A stretch of DNA of 14,758 nucleotides from Candidatus Poribacteria bacterium (GCA_014730235.1 WJIO01000408.1:1-14758); one strand, 5' to 3'; positions 5,700 to 13,359 are shown, counted from the stretch's first letter. A program made the numbers and translations. Notes: generated by a model from the letters alone, not told the origin.

Positions 5700-6464
5700 A
5701 TGAAGGATTTAGCCGTAAAAGCAGCAAGAGAAGCATCAAAAATATTGATAGATAACTTCGGAAAAATAAAAAATATTGATATAAAAGGTATAAAAGACCT
5801 GGTAAGTAACGTAGATATAGCATCTGAAAAGAGAATTATTGATATTTTGACAACAAATTGTCCTGACCATGCTGTATTGTGTGAAGAATCCGAAGGTATA
5901 AATATCAATTCAGAATATAAATGGATTATTGATCCCCTGGATGGAACTCATAACTATATATATGGTATAAATGTATTCGGCGTTTCTATAGCCCTGGAAT
6001 GTAAAGGTGAGATAATATTGGGCGTCATAGATCTTCCCTATTCTCAGGAATTATATTATGCAGAAAAGGGTAAAGGAGCTTATCTGAATGACGAAAAAAT
6101 CGAGGTTTCTCACAGACCTTTTTCGGAGGCTTTAGCCATTTATGACAGCACTCTTCATACTCAAAAGGAATTAAAGATGGGTATGCTGTCAGAGCTGGTG
6201 GAAAAGGCCTTCGGTCTGAGGATGACAGGTTCAGCCGTAAGAAATCTTACTTATATAGCAGATGGAACAGCAGATTTTATTGTTGAATTCAGCGATAAAC
6301 CCTGGGACTTTGCCGCCGGCGGGCTAATACTTGAAGAAGCAGGGGGTAAAATGACTACGCTGGAAGGCGATGATTGGAGTCCATATAACCAGGGTTACAT
6401 AGGTTCAAATGGTATTTTTCATGACGAGATAGTTGAAATGATTAGCAAATACTCAAAAAAATAA
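5700..6464 (+). CDS. Inositol monophosphatase family protein (SuhB/HisN-like)
   Basis: A 254-residue Mg2+-dependent phosphatase of the inositol monophosphatase family, which dephosphorylates inositol phosphate, histidinol phosphate or related sugar phosphates. Both signature motifs are intact: EES (Glu62, Glu63), then IDPLDGTHNYIYG (residues 77-89, metal ligands Asp78 and Asp81) and the C-terminal WDFAAGGLILEEAGG (202-216, with Asp203). SNVDI (36-40) supplies the N-terminal conserved Asp39. Two consecutive ATGs exist at 5697 and 5700; AGGA (5691-5694) is too close to the first, so the second is preferred. It follows the isomerase by 61 nt and precedes the esterase by 12 nt. The context suggests a role in sugar or cyclitol phosphate turnover rather than histidine synthesis. 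Confidence 0.88.
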   Translation: MKDLAVKAAREASKILIDNFGKIKNIDIKGIKDLVSNVDIASEKRIIDILTTNCPDHAVLCEESEGININSEYKWIIDPLDGTHNYIYGINVFGVSIALECKGEIILGVIDLPYSQELYYAEKGKGAYLNDEKIEVSHRPFSEALAIYDSTLHTQKELKMGMLSELVEKAFGLRMTGSAVRNLTYIADGTADFIVEFSDKPWDFAAGGLILEEAGGKMTTLEGDDWSPYNQGYIGSNGIFHDEIVEMISKYSKK

Positions 6465-6476
6465 AGGGGGAACTAT

Positions 6477-7220
6477 ATGGCGTTTCTGCAAATTCAGCAT
6501 CACAGCGAAACACTTATGAAAGCCTGTTCAATGTATGCGATTTTGCCGAAGAATTCAGACAAACCATACCCGGTAATGTATCTTCTGCATGGATTATCCG
6601 ATGATCATACAGTATGGCATCGCTGGACTCGTATTGAATGGTATGTCAGAAATCTTCATATGTCCGTTGTTATGCCTGATGGCGGTAGAAGTTTTTACTG
6701 CGATGCTGTGGATGGACCAAACTATGAAACTTATATAATGGAGGATGTTATAAATTTCATTGATACCCATTTTAACACTGTTTCTGAAAGATCCGGGCGC
6801 GTCATCGGTGGTCTGAGTATGGGTGGTTATGGGGCAATGAAACTGGCCCTGAAATTTCCGGACAAATTTTGCAGCGTGGTAAGTCATTCCGGGGCATTGG
6901 GTGCAGGACACAAACCCCTGCGAAGTGACCTGAGCGATGAACTGCGTCTTATATTTGGAGAAAACCCCACAGGTGGCAAAGACGATCTGTATGCTATCGC
7001 AGAAAAAGCCGATAAAACCAAGCTGCCAGCTATAAGAATAGACTGCGGGGTTGACGATTTTCTAATTGAAGATAACAGGCTTTATCACAGGCATCTCAAT
7101 GATTTGAGTATAAAGCATGAATATGAAGAATTTCCAGGTATCCATGAATGGGATTTCTGGAATGAGCATATACAGGAGGCTATTGCATTTCATCGTAAAG
7201 TGATGGGTTCTACTTGCTAA
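6477..7220 (+). CDS. Alpha/beta-hydrolase esterase (esterase D / PF00756-like)
   Basis: A 247-residue alpha/beta hydrolase of the putative-esterase family that includes S-formylglutathione hydrolase and acyl-sugar esterases. The nucleophile elbow is GGLSMGGYGA (residues 111-120) with Ser114. The acid is in CGVDDFLIEDN (190-200), most likely Asp194, and the catalytic histidine is His223 in PGIHEWDFW. YLLHGLSDDH (35-44) supplies the oxyanion-hole segment. There is no signal peptide, so it acts in the cytoplasm. A strong GGGGG (6466-6470) lies 6 nt before the ATG. It is the last gene of its operon, closed by the hairpin at 7230-7247. The substrate is probably an ester produced or consumed by the neighbouring pathway. 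Confidence 0.87.
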   Translation: MAFLQIQHHSETLMKACSMYAILPKNSDKPYPVMYLLHGLSDDHTVWHRWTRIEWYVRNLHMSVVMPDGGRSFYCDAVDGPNYETYIMEDVINFIDTHFNTVSERSGRVIGGLSMGGYGAMKLALKFPDKFCSVVSHSGALGAGHKPLRSDLSDELRLIFGENPTGGKDDLYAIAEKADKTKLPAIRIDCGVDDFLIEDNRLYHRHLNDLSIKHEYEEFPGIHEWDFWNEHIQEAIAFHRKVMGSTC

Positions 7221-7229
7221 GATAAATTG

Positions 7230-7247
7230 GGTATGCTTTGGCATACC
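7230..7247 (+). terminator. Terminator of the isomerase-phosphatase-esterase operon
   Basis: GGTATGC (7230-7236) and GCATACC (7241-7247) form a perfect 7-bp stem with a TTTG loop, followed by the T-rich TTAAATTTTATATT. It lies 10 nt after the esterase stop codon. Confidence 0.7.
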
Positions 7248-7264
7248 TTAAATTTTATATTCAT

Positions 7265-7385
7265 GTAATCGTTAAAAAATGAAAAATGTGTTTACAATAA
7301 TCGCTTTTTTATGGTCAATTGTAGAATTTGTCATTCCTGCGAAAGCAGGAATGACAATATTTTTATATTTATTTTTTAACGATTA
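7265..7385. mobile_element. MITE-like element of about 120 bp with a flanking duplication
   Basis: TAATCGTTAAAAAAT (7266-7280) is repeated perfectly inverted as ATTTTTTAACGATTA (7371-7385), giving 15-bp terminal inverted repeats. The same eight bases, ATATTCAT, stand just outside on both sides (7257-7264 and 7385-7392, the latter sharing one base with the repeat), as expected of a target-site duplication. The interior codes for nothing and holds a strong hairpin (7328-7357). These are the hallmarks of a non-autonomous miniature transposable element. It lies between two operons, and any promoter of the downstream operon must be inside it or read through it. Confidence 0.6.
7328..7357. repeat. 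GAAA-loop hairpin repeat, copy 1
   Basis: TTGTCATTCCTGC (7328-7340) and GCAGGAATGACAA (7345-7357) form a perfect 13-bp stem closed by a GAAA tetraloop. The central 28 nt recur exactly at 10876-10903. Similar CATTCCTGCGAAAGCAGGAATG palindromes are dispersed in several bacterial lineages, so this is a genome-wide repeat family sitting inside the MITE-like element. Confidence 0.75.
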
Positions 7386-7396
7386 TATTCATAAAT

Positions 7397-7426
7397 AAGG
7401 AGGCGGCGAGTTTAGCCGATTTAATT
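7397..7426 (+). promoter_or_regulatory. Distant Shine-Dalgarno with an intervening hairpin
   Basis: AAGGAGG (7397-7403) is separated from the ATG at 7427 by 23 nt. CGGC (7404-7407) and GCCG (7415-7418) can form a 4-bp stem that would leave 8 nt between the hairpin and the ATG, a normal effective spacing. No in-frame start codon is better placed. Confidence 0.35.
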
Positions 7427-8506
7427 ATGAATCGTCGAAAAAGACTTGAAAGGTGCTTCTCTTACCAGGAGCTTGATCGGCCCGGCGTATACAGCCGAAC
7501 CGGTTTTCCCAGAAATGATCCTACTTATGATAAACTGAAAAAGTATATACAGGAAAAAACGGAGCTTAAACGCGGATGGTCTGGAAGAAAAATCAGGACA
7601 TCATACAAAACCGAGTCTTACAAAGAGCCTTATAACGAAGATTTTGAACGCCATATAACTATGCTTCATACACCAAAGGGAGAACTTCGCAGGACCCGGC
7701 TGGCAAGTCTTAAAGGTCAACCGGGTTTGGCTGAAACGTATTTTATCAAAAACCGGGAGGATGCGGAAAAATACCTGTCCCTTCCAATCCCTGAGATCAA
7801 TGGAGATATATCTTCATTCCCTGAAGCCCAAAAAAGTATTGGCAATGCTGGAATTGTGGATGTATCTCTGGGCATGAATCCTGGCGGTTCAGTGGCTATG
7901 CTTTTTGGTACGGATAATTTCGCTATGATGTCCCTTACTGACAGGGATATTATACATGAATTATGCAAAAGACAAATGGATGTATACATAGAAAATCTCA
8001 AGTTTTTACTTGATAATGATATAGGCCCATTTTTCTCTATGGCCGGGCAAGAATACATTAACCCGCCTATACATAGTCCAAAAGATTTCCATGATTTTAA
8101 CTACAAATATGACAAGCCGATCATTGATATGATCCATAACTCCGGGGGTTATGTGCATATACACTGTCATGGCTCTATAAAAGGTGTGCTGCGGGATTTT
8201 GTTGATATGGGTGTGAATGTACTTCATCCATTTGAAGCACCGCCAATGGGTAATATAACCCCCTCGGAAGCCAAGGAAATTGTTCGGGGTAAAACGTGTC
8301 TGGAAGGCAATATACAAATAAACCGCATGTATGAGGCATCACCTGATGAAGTCTGGGATGAGACCAGGCAGCTTATAAAAGAAACCTTTGACGACAGGAC
8401 AGGTTTAATCGTCAGCCCTACAGCATCACCATATATACGAGGAGAAGGGGAAACTTGTTTTCCCCGGTACAAGGCCATGATCGACGCGGTTCTTGAATGG
8501 AAATAG
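7427..8506 (+). CDS. Uroporphyrinogen decarboxylase (URO-D) domain protein
   Basis: A 359-residue soluble protein of the URO-D superfamily, which includes haem-pathway decarboxylases and MtaA/MtbA-type methylcobamide:coenzyme M methyltransferases. Recognisable parts are the N-terminal RRKRLERCFSYQELDRPG (residues 3-20), the GGYVHIHCHGSIKGVL strand-loop (240-255), LHPFEAPPMGNI (266-277), CLEGNIQ (291-297) and a C-terminal SPTASPY...CFPRYKAMIDAVLEW. HIHCHG, with His246/Cys247/His248, is where zinc-binding methyltransferase members carry a ligand. It is not a true HemE, since the arginine-rich N-terminal active-site signature is absent. A strong AAGGAGG (7397-7403) lies 23 nt before the only ATG; a small hairpin between them could shorten that gap. 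It heads an operon with the acetamidase-like gene 13 nt downstream. The reaction is unknown; a demethylating or decarboxylating catabolic step is plausible. Confidence 0.85.
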   Translation: MNRRKRLERCFSYQELDRPGVYSRTGFPRNDPTYDKLKKYIQEKTELKRGWSGRKIRTSYKTESYKEPYNEDFERHITMLHTPKGELRRTRLASLKGQPGLAETYFIKNREDAEKYLSLPIPEINGDISSFPEAQKSIGNAGIVDVSLGMNPGGSVAMLFGTDNFAMMSLTDRDIIHELCKRQMDVYIENLKFLLDNDIGPFFSMAGQEYINPPIHSPKDFHDFNYKYDKPIIDMIHNSGGYVHIHCHGSIKGVLRDFVDMGVNVLHPFEAPPMGNITPSEAKEIVRGKTCLEGNIQINRMYEASPDEVWDETRQLIKETFDDRTGLIVSPTASPYIRGEGETCFPRYKAMIDAVLEWK

Positions 8507-8519
8507 AGGGGAAATTTGA

Positions 8520-9410
8520 ATGAAAAGATTGACAAGGGATAAAAGAGTACCTCTCCAAAGACGTTATCAAGTTCTTAAACCTGTTATGAAGGTAGAACCG
8601 GGTGAGACTATAGTTGTGGAAACAGTAAACCACATGACTCCCATAGTTCGGAGTGAATCAGACGTTCACCCGCATGGCTCTCCTGAATACCAGGAGCGGG
8701 AGGAGACAGGGCCCATATACGTGGAAGGTGCAAAATCCGGTGATGCCCTGGCTATACATATAGAAAATATAGATATTGTTGGACTGCCCCATGCTTATGG
8801 CTGTGGGCCTCTGGTTGATGAATATCCTCAAAAGCCAAGGGTGTTTCCGGTGGAAAACGACAGATGTATACTCCCGGGCGGCGTCAGTGTACCGATACAT
8901 CCTATGGTGGGTGATATATATACAACTCCCAATATTTCCCCGCGGTTTTATGATCATGGTGGCAACATGGATTTTACTGAGATTAAACCCGGTAATACGC
9001 TTTACCTGCCAGTTTACCACGATGGAGGGCTTCTGGTTCTGGGGGATGTCCACGCGGTTCAGGGAGATGGTGAAATATATGGAGAAGGGGCAGAAACAGC
9101 CGCAGATATTACCATAATTGTCGAAATAGATAGAAAATATCGCAACCCGCGCCCTTTGGTTGAAACTGATGATTCACTGATAACCCTGGCATGCAGAGAA
9201 AAGCTTTTTGACAGTATTCAACTGGCTACAAGGGATATGACAGAGCTTTTATCAAAAATATATGATATAAGCAAAGAGGATGCTTATATAACCTGCAACC
9301 TGTCTGGTTCTTTGAGAATAGCCGGTAGTATGTCCCGACGGTATATGACAGAAGAAAGATGTATTGTGGGATTGAGCGTGGAAAAGGATATTGAAATTAT
9401 TGAAAGATAA
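8520..9410 (+). CDS. Acetamidase/formamidase family protein
   Basis: A 296-residue member of the FmdA/AmdA family, which hydrolyses short amides to the acid and ammonia. Characteristic segments are TGPIYVEGAKSGDALAIHI (residues 63-81), HPMVGDIYTTP (127-137), the glycine-rich HGGNMD (146-151) around the proposed active site and GDVHAVQGDGEIYGEGAE (175-192). There is no signal peptide. AGAGGGGA (8505-8512) overlaps the stop of the URO-D gene and lies 7 nt before the ATG, so the two genes are co-translated. The FGGY kinase follows 17 nt later. The family includes many members of unknown substrate; the operon suggests an amide or carbamoyl group in the degraded compound, but this is inference. 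Confidence 0.88.
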   Translation: MKRLTRDKRVPLQRRYQVLKPVMKVEPGETIVVETVNHMTPIVRSESDVHPHGSPEYQEREETGPIYVEGAKSGDALAIHIENIDIVGLPHAYGCGPLVDEYPQKPRVFPVENDRCILPGGVSVPIHPMVGDIYTTPNISPRFYDHGGNMDFTEIKPGNTLYLPVYHDGGLLVLGDVHAVQGDGEIYGEGAETAADITIIVEIDRKYRNPRPLVETDDSLITLACREKLFDSIQLATRDMTELLSKIYDISKEDAYITCNLSGSLRIAGSMSRRYMTEERCIVGLSVEKDIEIIER

Positions 9411-9427
9411 ACGGAGGATAATTGCAC

Positions 9428-10795
9428 ATGGGAAATATTAAATATATTGGATTTGACTTAAGCACAACCGGTCTAGCCGCTGGAGGACTAACGGAAGATG
9501 GACAGGAGGTATTTAACTCTATACCTATGAAAGGCGATACCACATGGCATGATGAACCAGCCTTTGATCTGACTTTCCTGCCATCTCTGTTTATAAAAGC
9601 ACTAGATAGTCTTAAAAAGCAAGGTTTTAAATTTGCGCAGGAAGGCGGGCTGTCTCTTTCTGTTCGACAGCATGATATGGTGCTTTTGGATTCTGATGGT
9701 AAGTTATTAATTCCCGCGCTAAGCTGGCAGTGCAACGCATCTGTCAATGAAGTTAAGGAGCTTCAGAATATGGGTGCGGAAAAAGTTGTGGGTAGAATCG
9801 AACCCAGGTTGATCCTGCCCAAACTGATGTGGGCTTTAAAGCAGGAATCGGATCTGAAAAATAAGGTTTCCAGTGTAATGACTACAGGAGATTACATCGC
9901 ATGGTGTCTGACCGGTGGGGAACCAAGACTTAGCACATCTGACGCATTGAGTAACGGACTGCTGGAACAAAACACAAAGAAGCTGGCAAAGGAAACTATA
10001 AATTCAGCAGGACTTAATTCCAGTTGGTTTCCAGAAGTAATACAAAGCGGAACGGTGGTTGAAACAGTGAAAGCCGGTGCTAACGATAAATGGAAAGATT
10101 CGGCAGGTATACTGGATAGTTGGAAGGTAGTTTCCGGATTGGGAGATAATCACGCCGGAGCAGTGGGATGCGGGTTATCTGACCTAAAAACTATTGTCGT
10201 ATCAGCCGGCAGCAGCGGCACCATAAACCGTATGATCCATCCATCGGCTGAACTTGTGGGAGAAGCACTTTGTTTTGAATATTACCAGCATAGACTACTT
10301 TTGCTGATGCTGGCTGACTGCGCCACAAGATACTCCCGGTTTGTAAAAGAATTTGGAGAGGATACTACTCTTGATAAGCTGAATGAATTGGCTCAGCAGG
10401 CTAAACCGGGTAAATTACTATACGTGTCTGACTCTTACCCAAATGTATGGGAAAAGCTTACTCTGGGAGAAAAGACCGCCAGCGTTCAGTCATCTATAGC
10501 TGCCGATTTGGCATCCCTGGTTCAAATGATGCTGGCAGAGGTAAAAGGTGAACAAACACCTATAGAACGACTTGTTCTGACAGGTGGTTTAAGCCAGTCG
10601 GAACACTTCCGCAATTCTTTCAGGAAAAGCGTGTCCCAAAAGCGGGATTTTAAGATTTATATGATAGACCGCCAGGGACCTATGGCATATCAAGCCGCTG
10701 CTCTGGGAGCCACAATAAATGCCATGGTGGGCGTGGGTATATATACTGACCTTAAGGATGCAGCCCGGGAACTTTGTCCTCTTAAGTCTATTTAG
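9428..10795 (+). CDS. FGGY-family carbohydrate kinase (xylulokinase-like)
   Basis: A 455-residue ATP-dependent sugar or polyol kinase of the ASKHA fold. The first phosphate loop is YIGFDLSTTG (residues 6-15). SVRQHDMVLLD (78-88) matches the sugar-binding GQ(M/H)HG...LLD region of xylulokinases. GLGDNHAGAVGCG (237-249) carries the catalytic base Asp240, SAGSSGT (259-265) is the second phosphate motif, and LTGGLSQSEHFRN the adenosine motif. In xylulokinase the motif reads GQMHG; here it reads RQHDM, so the substrate pocket differs. GGAGGA (9413-9418) is 9 nt from the ATG at 9428 and only 3 nt from an in-frame TTG at 9422, so ATG is chosen. It is the last gene of the URO-D/amidase operon and is followed by a hairpin 2 nt after the stop. 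It probably phosphorylates the pathway's sugar-like intermediate. Confidence 0.88.
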   Translation: MGNIKYIGFDLSTTGLAAGGLTEDGQEVFNSIPMKGDTTWHDEPAFDLTFLPSLFIKALDSLKKQGFKFAQEGGLSLSVRQHDMVLLDSDGKLLIPALSWQCNASVNEVKELQNMGAEKVVGRIEPRLILPKLMWALKQESDLKNKVSSVMTTGDYIAWCLTGGEPRLSTSDALSNGLLEQNTKKLAKETINSAGLNSSWFPEVIQSGTVVETVKAGANDKWKDSAGILDSWKVVSGLGDNHAGAVGCGLSDLKTIVVSAGSSGTINRMIHPSAELVGEALCFEYYQHRLLLLMLADCATRYSRFVKEFGEDTTLDKLNELAQQAKPGKLLYVSDSYPNVWEKLTLGEKTASVQSSIAADLASLVQMMLAEVKGEQTPIERLVLTGGLSQSEHFRNSFRKSVSQKRDFKIYMIDRQGPMAYQAAALGATINAMVGVGIYTDLKDAARELCPLKSI

Positions 10796-10797
10796 TC

Positions 10798-10818
10798 CAA
10801 GCATAAAATTTATGCTTG
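10798..10818 (+). terminator. Hairpin after the FGGY kinase, weak terminator
   Basis: CAAGCATAA (10798-10806) and TTATGCTTG (10810-10818) form a 9-bp perfect stem with a 3-nt loop, 2 nt after the stop codon. It lacks a T-run. The rest of the 322-nt gap (10796-11117) holds one dispersed repeat and the next promoter, with no gene visible. Confidence 0.5.
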
Positions 10819-10875
10819 TGAAAGCTTTGGCTGATCCGGTTTGAGTATGGTTATAATTTGAAAATTTTCTCAGAT

Positions 10876-10903
10876 TGTCATTCCTGCGAAAGCAGGAATG
10901 ACA
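10876..10903. repeat. GAAA-loop hairpin repeat, copy 2
   Basis: TGTCATTCCTGC (10876-10887), a GAAA loop and GCAGGAATGACA (10892-10903) repeat exactly the central 28 nt of copy 1 at 7329-7356. This copy is not flanked by the 15-bp inverted repeats found around the first. The hairpin is therefore an independent repeat unit rather than part of one fixed element. Confidence 0.75.
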
Positions 10904-11024
10904 GCGTGAAGAAGTTTCTTATCTTTACCACACTGAACCCGGAAGAGCCAAACTTTATTTGTTACTCCGTTCTTCGCAATACGCAGGTATGTAAAATTTA
11001 TGCTTGGTTATTTAGTTATATTTG

Positions 11025-11054
11025 TTGACATACAGGTAGGTACTTTGCTATACT
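11025..11054 (+). promoter_or_regulatory. Sigma70 promoter for the aminotransferase operon
   Basis: A perfect TTGACA (11025-11030) and TATACT (11049-11054, 5/6) are separated by 18 nt. The transcription start would be near 11061, about 57 nt before the ATG. The spacer contains CAGGTAGGTA (11033-11042), a near-copy of CAGGTATGTA (10984-10993) 49 bp upstream, a possible operator pair. Confidence 0.7.
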
Positions 11055-11117
11055 TGCTGGTGTTCAGGAGTTTATTTTCGCGCTTAAAAATGATTAAATG
11101 ATTAGAGGTAATTGACA

Positions 11118-12686
11118 ATGGCACATCGTGACCTGTTTGGTCTTGTTTTAAATAATAGAGAAAATTTCCCCCTTAACTTTGTTAATTATCATGAAAATAA
11201 AGATAATATCAGAAAAATTCAGGACGGCAGAAAACTGCTTATTGAAAAGCAGGATGTACCTCTTCTGGAATCTTACCGGAAGAATGTTGGCGTTGTCCAT
11301 CAATGCCAGATGCCCTGGATATTTGGCTTTGGTGTAAATGGCGGAAGACTTCATAGATTGCCGGATGGAAGAACGTTATGGCAGTTTATAAACGAAGAAG
11401 TCGGTCCCCCAGATGTAGAAAGCGAAGAATGGTTTGATAAATGTATTAAATCTGTTTTGGAAATGATACCAGAATATATTGATACTGGCTGCGCCATGAA
11501 GATGATTGCAAAGCAGGGAGACCTTATTAACCTGTGTGGCGGAGTTATGGTATCCAGAGTCGGTTATAATCCTGTCCACTCTTTGCTGTTGATGCTGACC
11601 GGATTGGGCTATTCCGGTAACACATATAACTCAGCGGGAGTTGATACAGGCAGATTTGCCGAAATGGCAAAGAAAATATATATGCCCAGAGGTAAGGATG
11701 GCAATTATCTGGACAATCTGGACGATCACGTTATTATGTTCAGAAACACCGGCGGCGAGGCCACATTCCTGGCCATGCAGGTGGCAAAAGAAGTCACAGG
11801 AAAGAAAGAGCGCATAGGCTATGCTGGAAGCTATCACGGCAGATTTGAGTACGTTGACGTGAAATACTTTGAGCATGTGATAAATTTCCCGGATAGACTG
11901 ACGGGCATATCTGAGGACGAATCCATACAACAGCTTGAGGATATACTAAAAAAATCTGGTGATAGAATCGGCGCGCTGATAATGGAAGGTGTTCAGGGTG
12001 GTTCGTGCTATTTACCGGGCAATCTGCAAGACGGAAGACCATTTTATGAAGCTGTAAGAGAGCTTTGCGACAGCTATGGTATTATATTTGTTATGGATCT
12101 GGTTCAGGTAAACGGCATAACCGGATCGTGGAATCCGGTTGAAGAGGCAGACTCATCAGAAGGCGCTCATATATATGCATTGGGTAAAGGTTACAGCGAA
12201 GCATACCCATTGAGCGGTGTGTTGATGCCCTGTGATTATGCCAACAGGCTGGAAATCGGCGGCTGGACCAGCACCCACAGCATGCACTGGCAGGGACCGA
12301 CAGTGAGCATGGGCTTGTTTCTTATCAACGATTACATGAAGGAAAAATTCGGTAAAGACCTGATGGAATATTCCCGACCCAATGGGGAATACTTCAACTC
12401 AATGCTGGGTGATATAGCTCAAAAATACGATGACAAAAATGGTGTTACCATTCAGCACCAGGGCATGGAACACGGTTTTATGCACTCTATCAGGTTTTCC
12501 AGCATGACTATGGCCGACAGGTTCGTGGAAAAACTTACAGAAGTTGGTTGCTATGTATTTGATACAATAAAAAGGGCGGATTACTCAACGGTCAAGCTCT
12601 TTCCGCCGCTGTTATCAGCAAAGATGGGTCTGGATGAAGCCTTGTTTTGTATAGACTACGCTTTATCTGAATCGGGTAGTGAGTAA
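11118..12686 (+). CDS. Divergent class III PLP-dependent aminotransferase
   Basis: A 522-residue PLP enzyme of the class III (ornithine/4-aminobutyrate type) aminotransferase fold. The PLP site is recognisable: FRNTGGEATFLAMQVAKEVTG (residues 208-228) replaces the usual NSGSEA loop, SYHGR (238-242) supplies the ring-stacking segment, IMEGVQGG (288-295) and VMDLVQ (325-330) supply the conserved Glu290 and Asp327, and ALGKGYSEAYPLSGVLM (354-370) contains the Schiff-base Lys357. Typical members have about 430 residues; this one has roughly 100 extra at the N terminus (to GGRLHRLPDG), with no signal peptide. AGAGGT (11104-11109) is 8 nt from the ATG at 11118 and 2 nt from an in-frame TTG at 11112, so ATG is chosen. 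It has its own strong promoter, and the barrel gene follows with no space for a separate one. Substrate unknown; a decarboxylase or racemase of the same fold is an alternative. Confidence 0.83.
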   Translation: MAHRDLFGLVLNNRENFPLNFVNYHENKDNIRKIQDGRKLLIEKQDVPLLESYRKNVGVVHQCQMPWIFGFGVNGGRLHRLPDGRTLWQFINEEVGPPDVESEEWFDKCIKSVLEMIPEYIDTGCAMKMIAKQGDLINLCGGVMVSRVGYNPVHSLLLMLTGLGYSGNTYNSAGVDTGRFAEMAKKIYMPRGKDGNYLDNLDDHVIMFRNTGGEATFLAMQVAKEVTGKKERIGYAGSYHGRFEYVDVKYFEHVINFPDRLTGISEDESIQQLEDILKKSGDRIGALIMEGVQGGSCYLPGNLQDGRPFYEAVRELCDSYGIIFVMDLVQVNGITGSWNPVEEADSSEGAHIYALGKGYSEAYPLSGVLMPCDYANRLEIGGWTSTHSMHWQGPTVSMGLFLINDYMKEKFGKDLMEYSRPNGEYFNSMLGDIAQKYDDKNGVTIQHQGMEHGFMHSIRFSSMTMADRFVEKLTEVGCYVFDTIKRADYSTVKLFPPLLSAKMGLDEALFCIDYALSESGSE

Positions 12687-12690
12687 AAAT

Positions 12691-13359
12691 ATGCATAAAA
12701 GAACGTCAGTTTTATTTGTGGCTGTTTTTATTTTGATTGCAAACACATGTCTGGCGCAAATGGACAATCTATATTCCTTTGGCTGTGTTCTGCCATTTTT
12801 CTCCATAAAGGGAACAAAATTGGGCCTGAAACTGGGAACCTATGAACCAAACCTGAAGGAGTTAGATCGCCTTCTGGTAGAACTCAGAGAAGAAGCCCCC
12901 GGTTCTTCAACCATGTATAACATATATTTAAAGCTTATTGAATCTGAGCGTCTATCTTATCTACTAGAACTGGGTTACTGGGATAACGAAACCACTATAA
13001 AATCCCTGGACGATGCGGAACTTGGGGCGACTTTCTCTTATTTTCATATTAATCTTCTATACTATCCCGACATAATAAACGATTATATACCCTTTTATAT
13101 TGGTGTAGGAGGTGGTGCGGAAAATATGCGCCTGTATGGCAACGGCCTCAGACCGCTGGATGAAGTGGTTAAACAGCATGAGGATATGGGTCTTGGAGGC
13201 AGTTTCATACTGGGTGTGGAATATAGTTTTAACAACGGTATAAACGTAAATATCAACGCGAACCATATTTTCAAGCGATTTGTTGTTAATGAAGATGAAG
13301 ATATGAAATTTAGTTTCGATGGCACTATCATTAGCGCAGGTGTTTCCAAGAGGTTATGA
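12691..13359 (+). CDS. Small outer-membrane beta-barrel-like protein
   Basis: The 222-residue product begins with a signal peptide, MHKR followed by a hydrophobic stretch ending in NTCLA (about residue 22), so it is exported by Sec. The mature part alternates hydrophobic and polar residues in several candidate strands (for example LGATFSYFHINLLYYP, FYIGVGGGAENMRL, GSFILGVEYSF, NVNINANHIFKRF), ending ISAGVSKRL, in the manner of a small outer-membrane barrel. A terminal aromatic residue is lacking. No closer family is recognised. A GTG at 12679, overlapping the aminotransferase stop, is in frame, but ATG at 12691 gives the proper signal peptide. There is no clear Shine-Dalgarno, and translation probably follows from the upstream gene ending 4 nt earlier. 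It is the main evidence for a Gram-negative envelope. Confidence 0.72.
   Translation: MHKRTSVLFVAVFILIANTCLAQMDNLYSFGCVLPFFSIKGTKLGLKLGTYEPNLKELDRLLVELREEAPGSSTMYNIYLKLIESERLSYLLELGYWDNETTIKSLDDAELGATFSYFHINLLYYPDIINDYIPFYIGVGGGAENMRLYGNGLRPLDEVVKQHEDMGLGGSFILGVEYSFNNGINVNINANHIFKRFVVNEDEDMKFSFDGTIISAGVSKRL

Noticed and set aside
7717-8058. A 113-residue − strand frame opposite the URO-D gene
   Set aside because: Antisense shadow of a well-supported gene; no family signature or promoter.
8776-9117. A 113-residue + strand frame inside the acetamidase gene
   Set aside because: It is out of frame with a strongly supported family gene, lacks a ribosome site and shows no recognisable motif.
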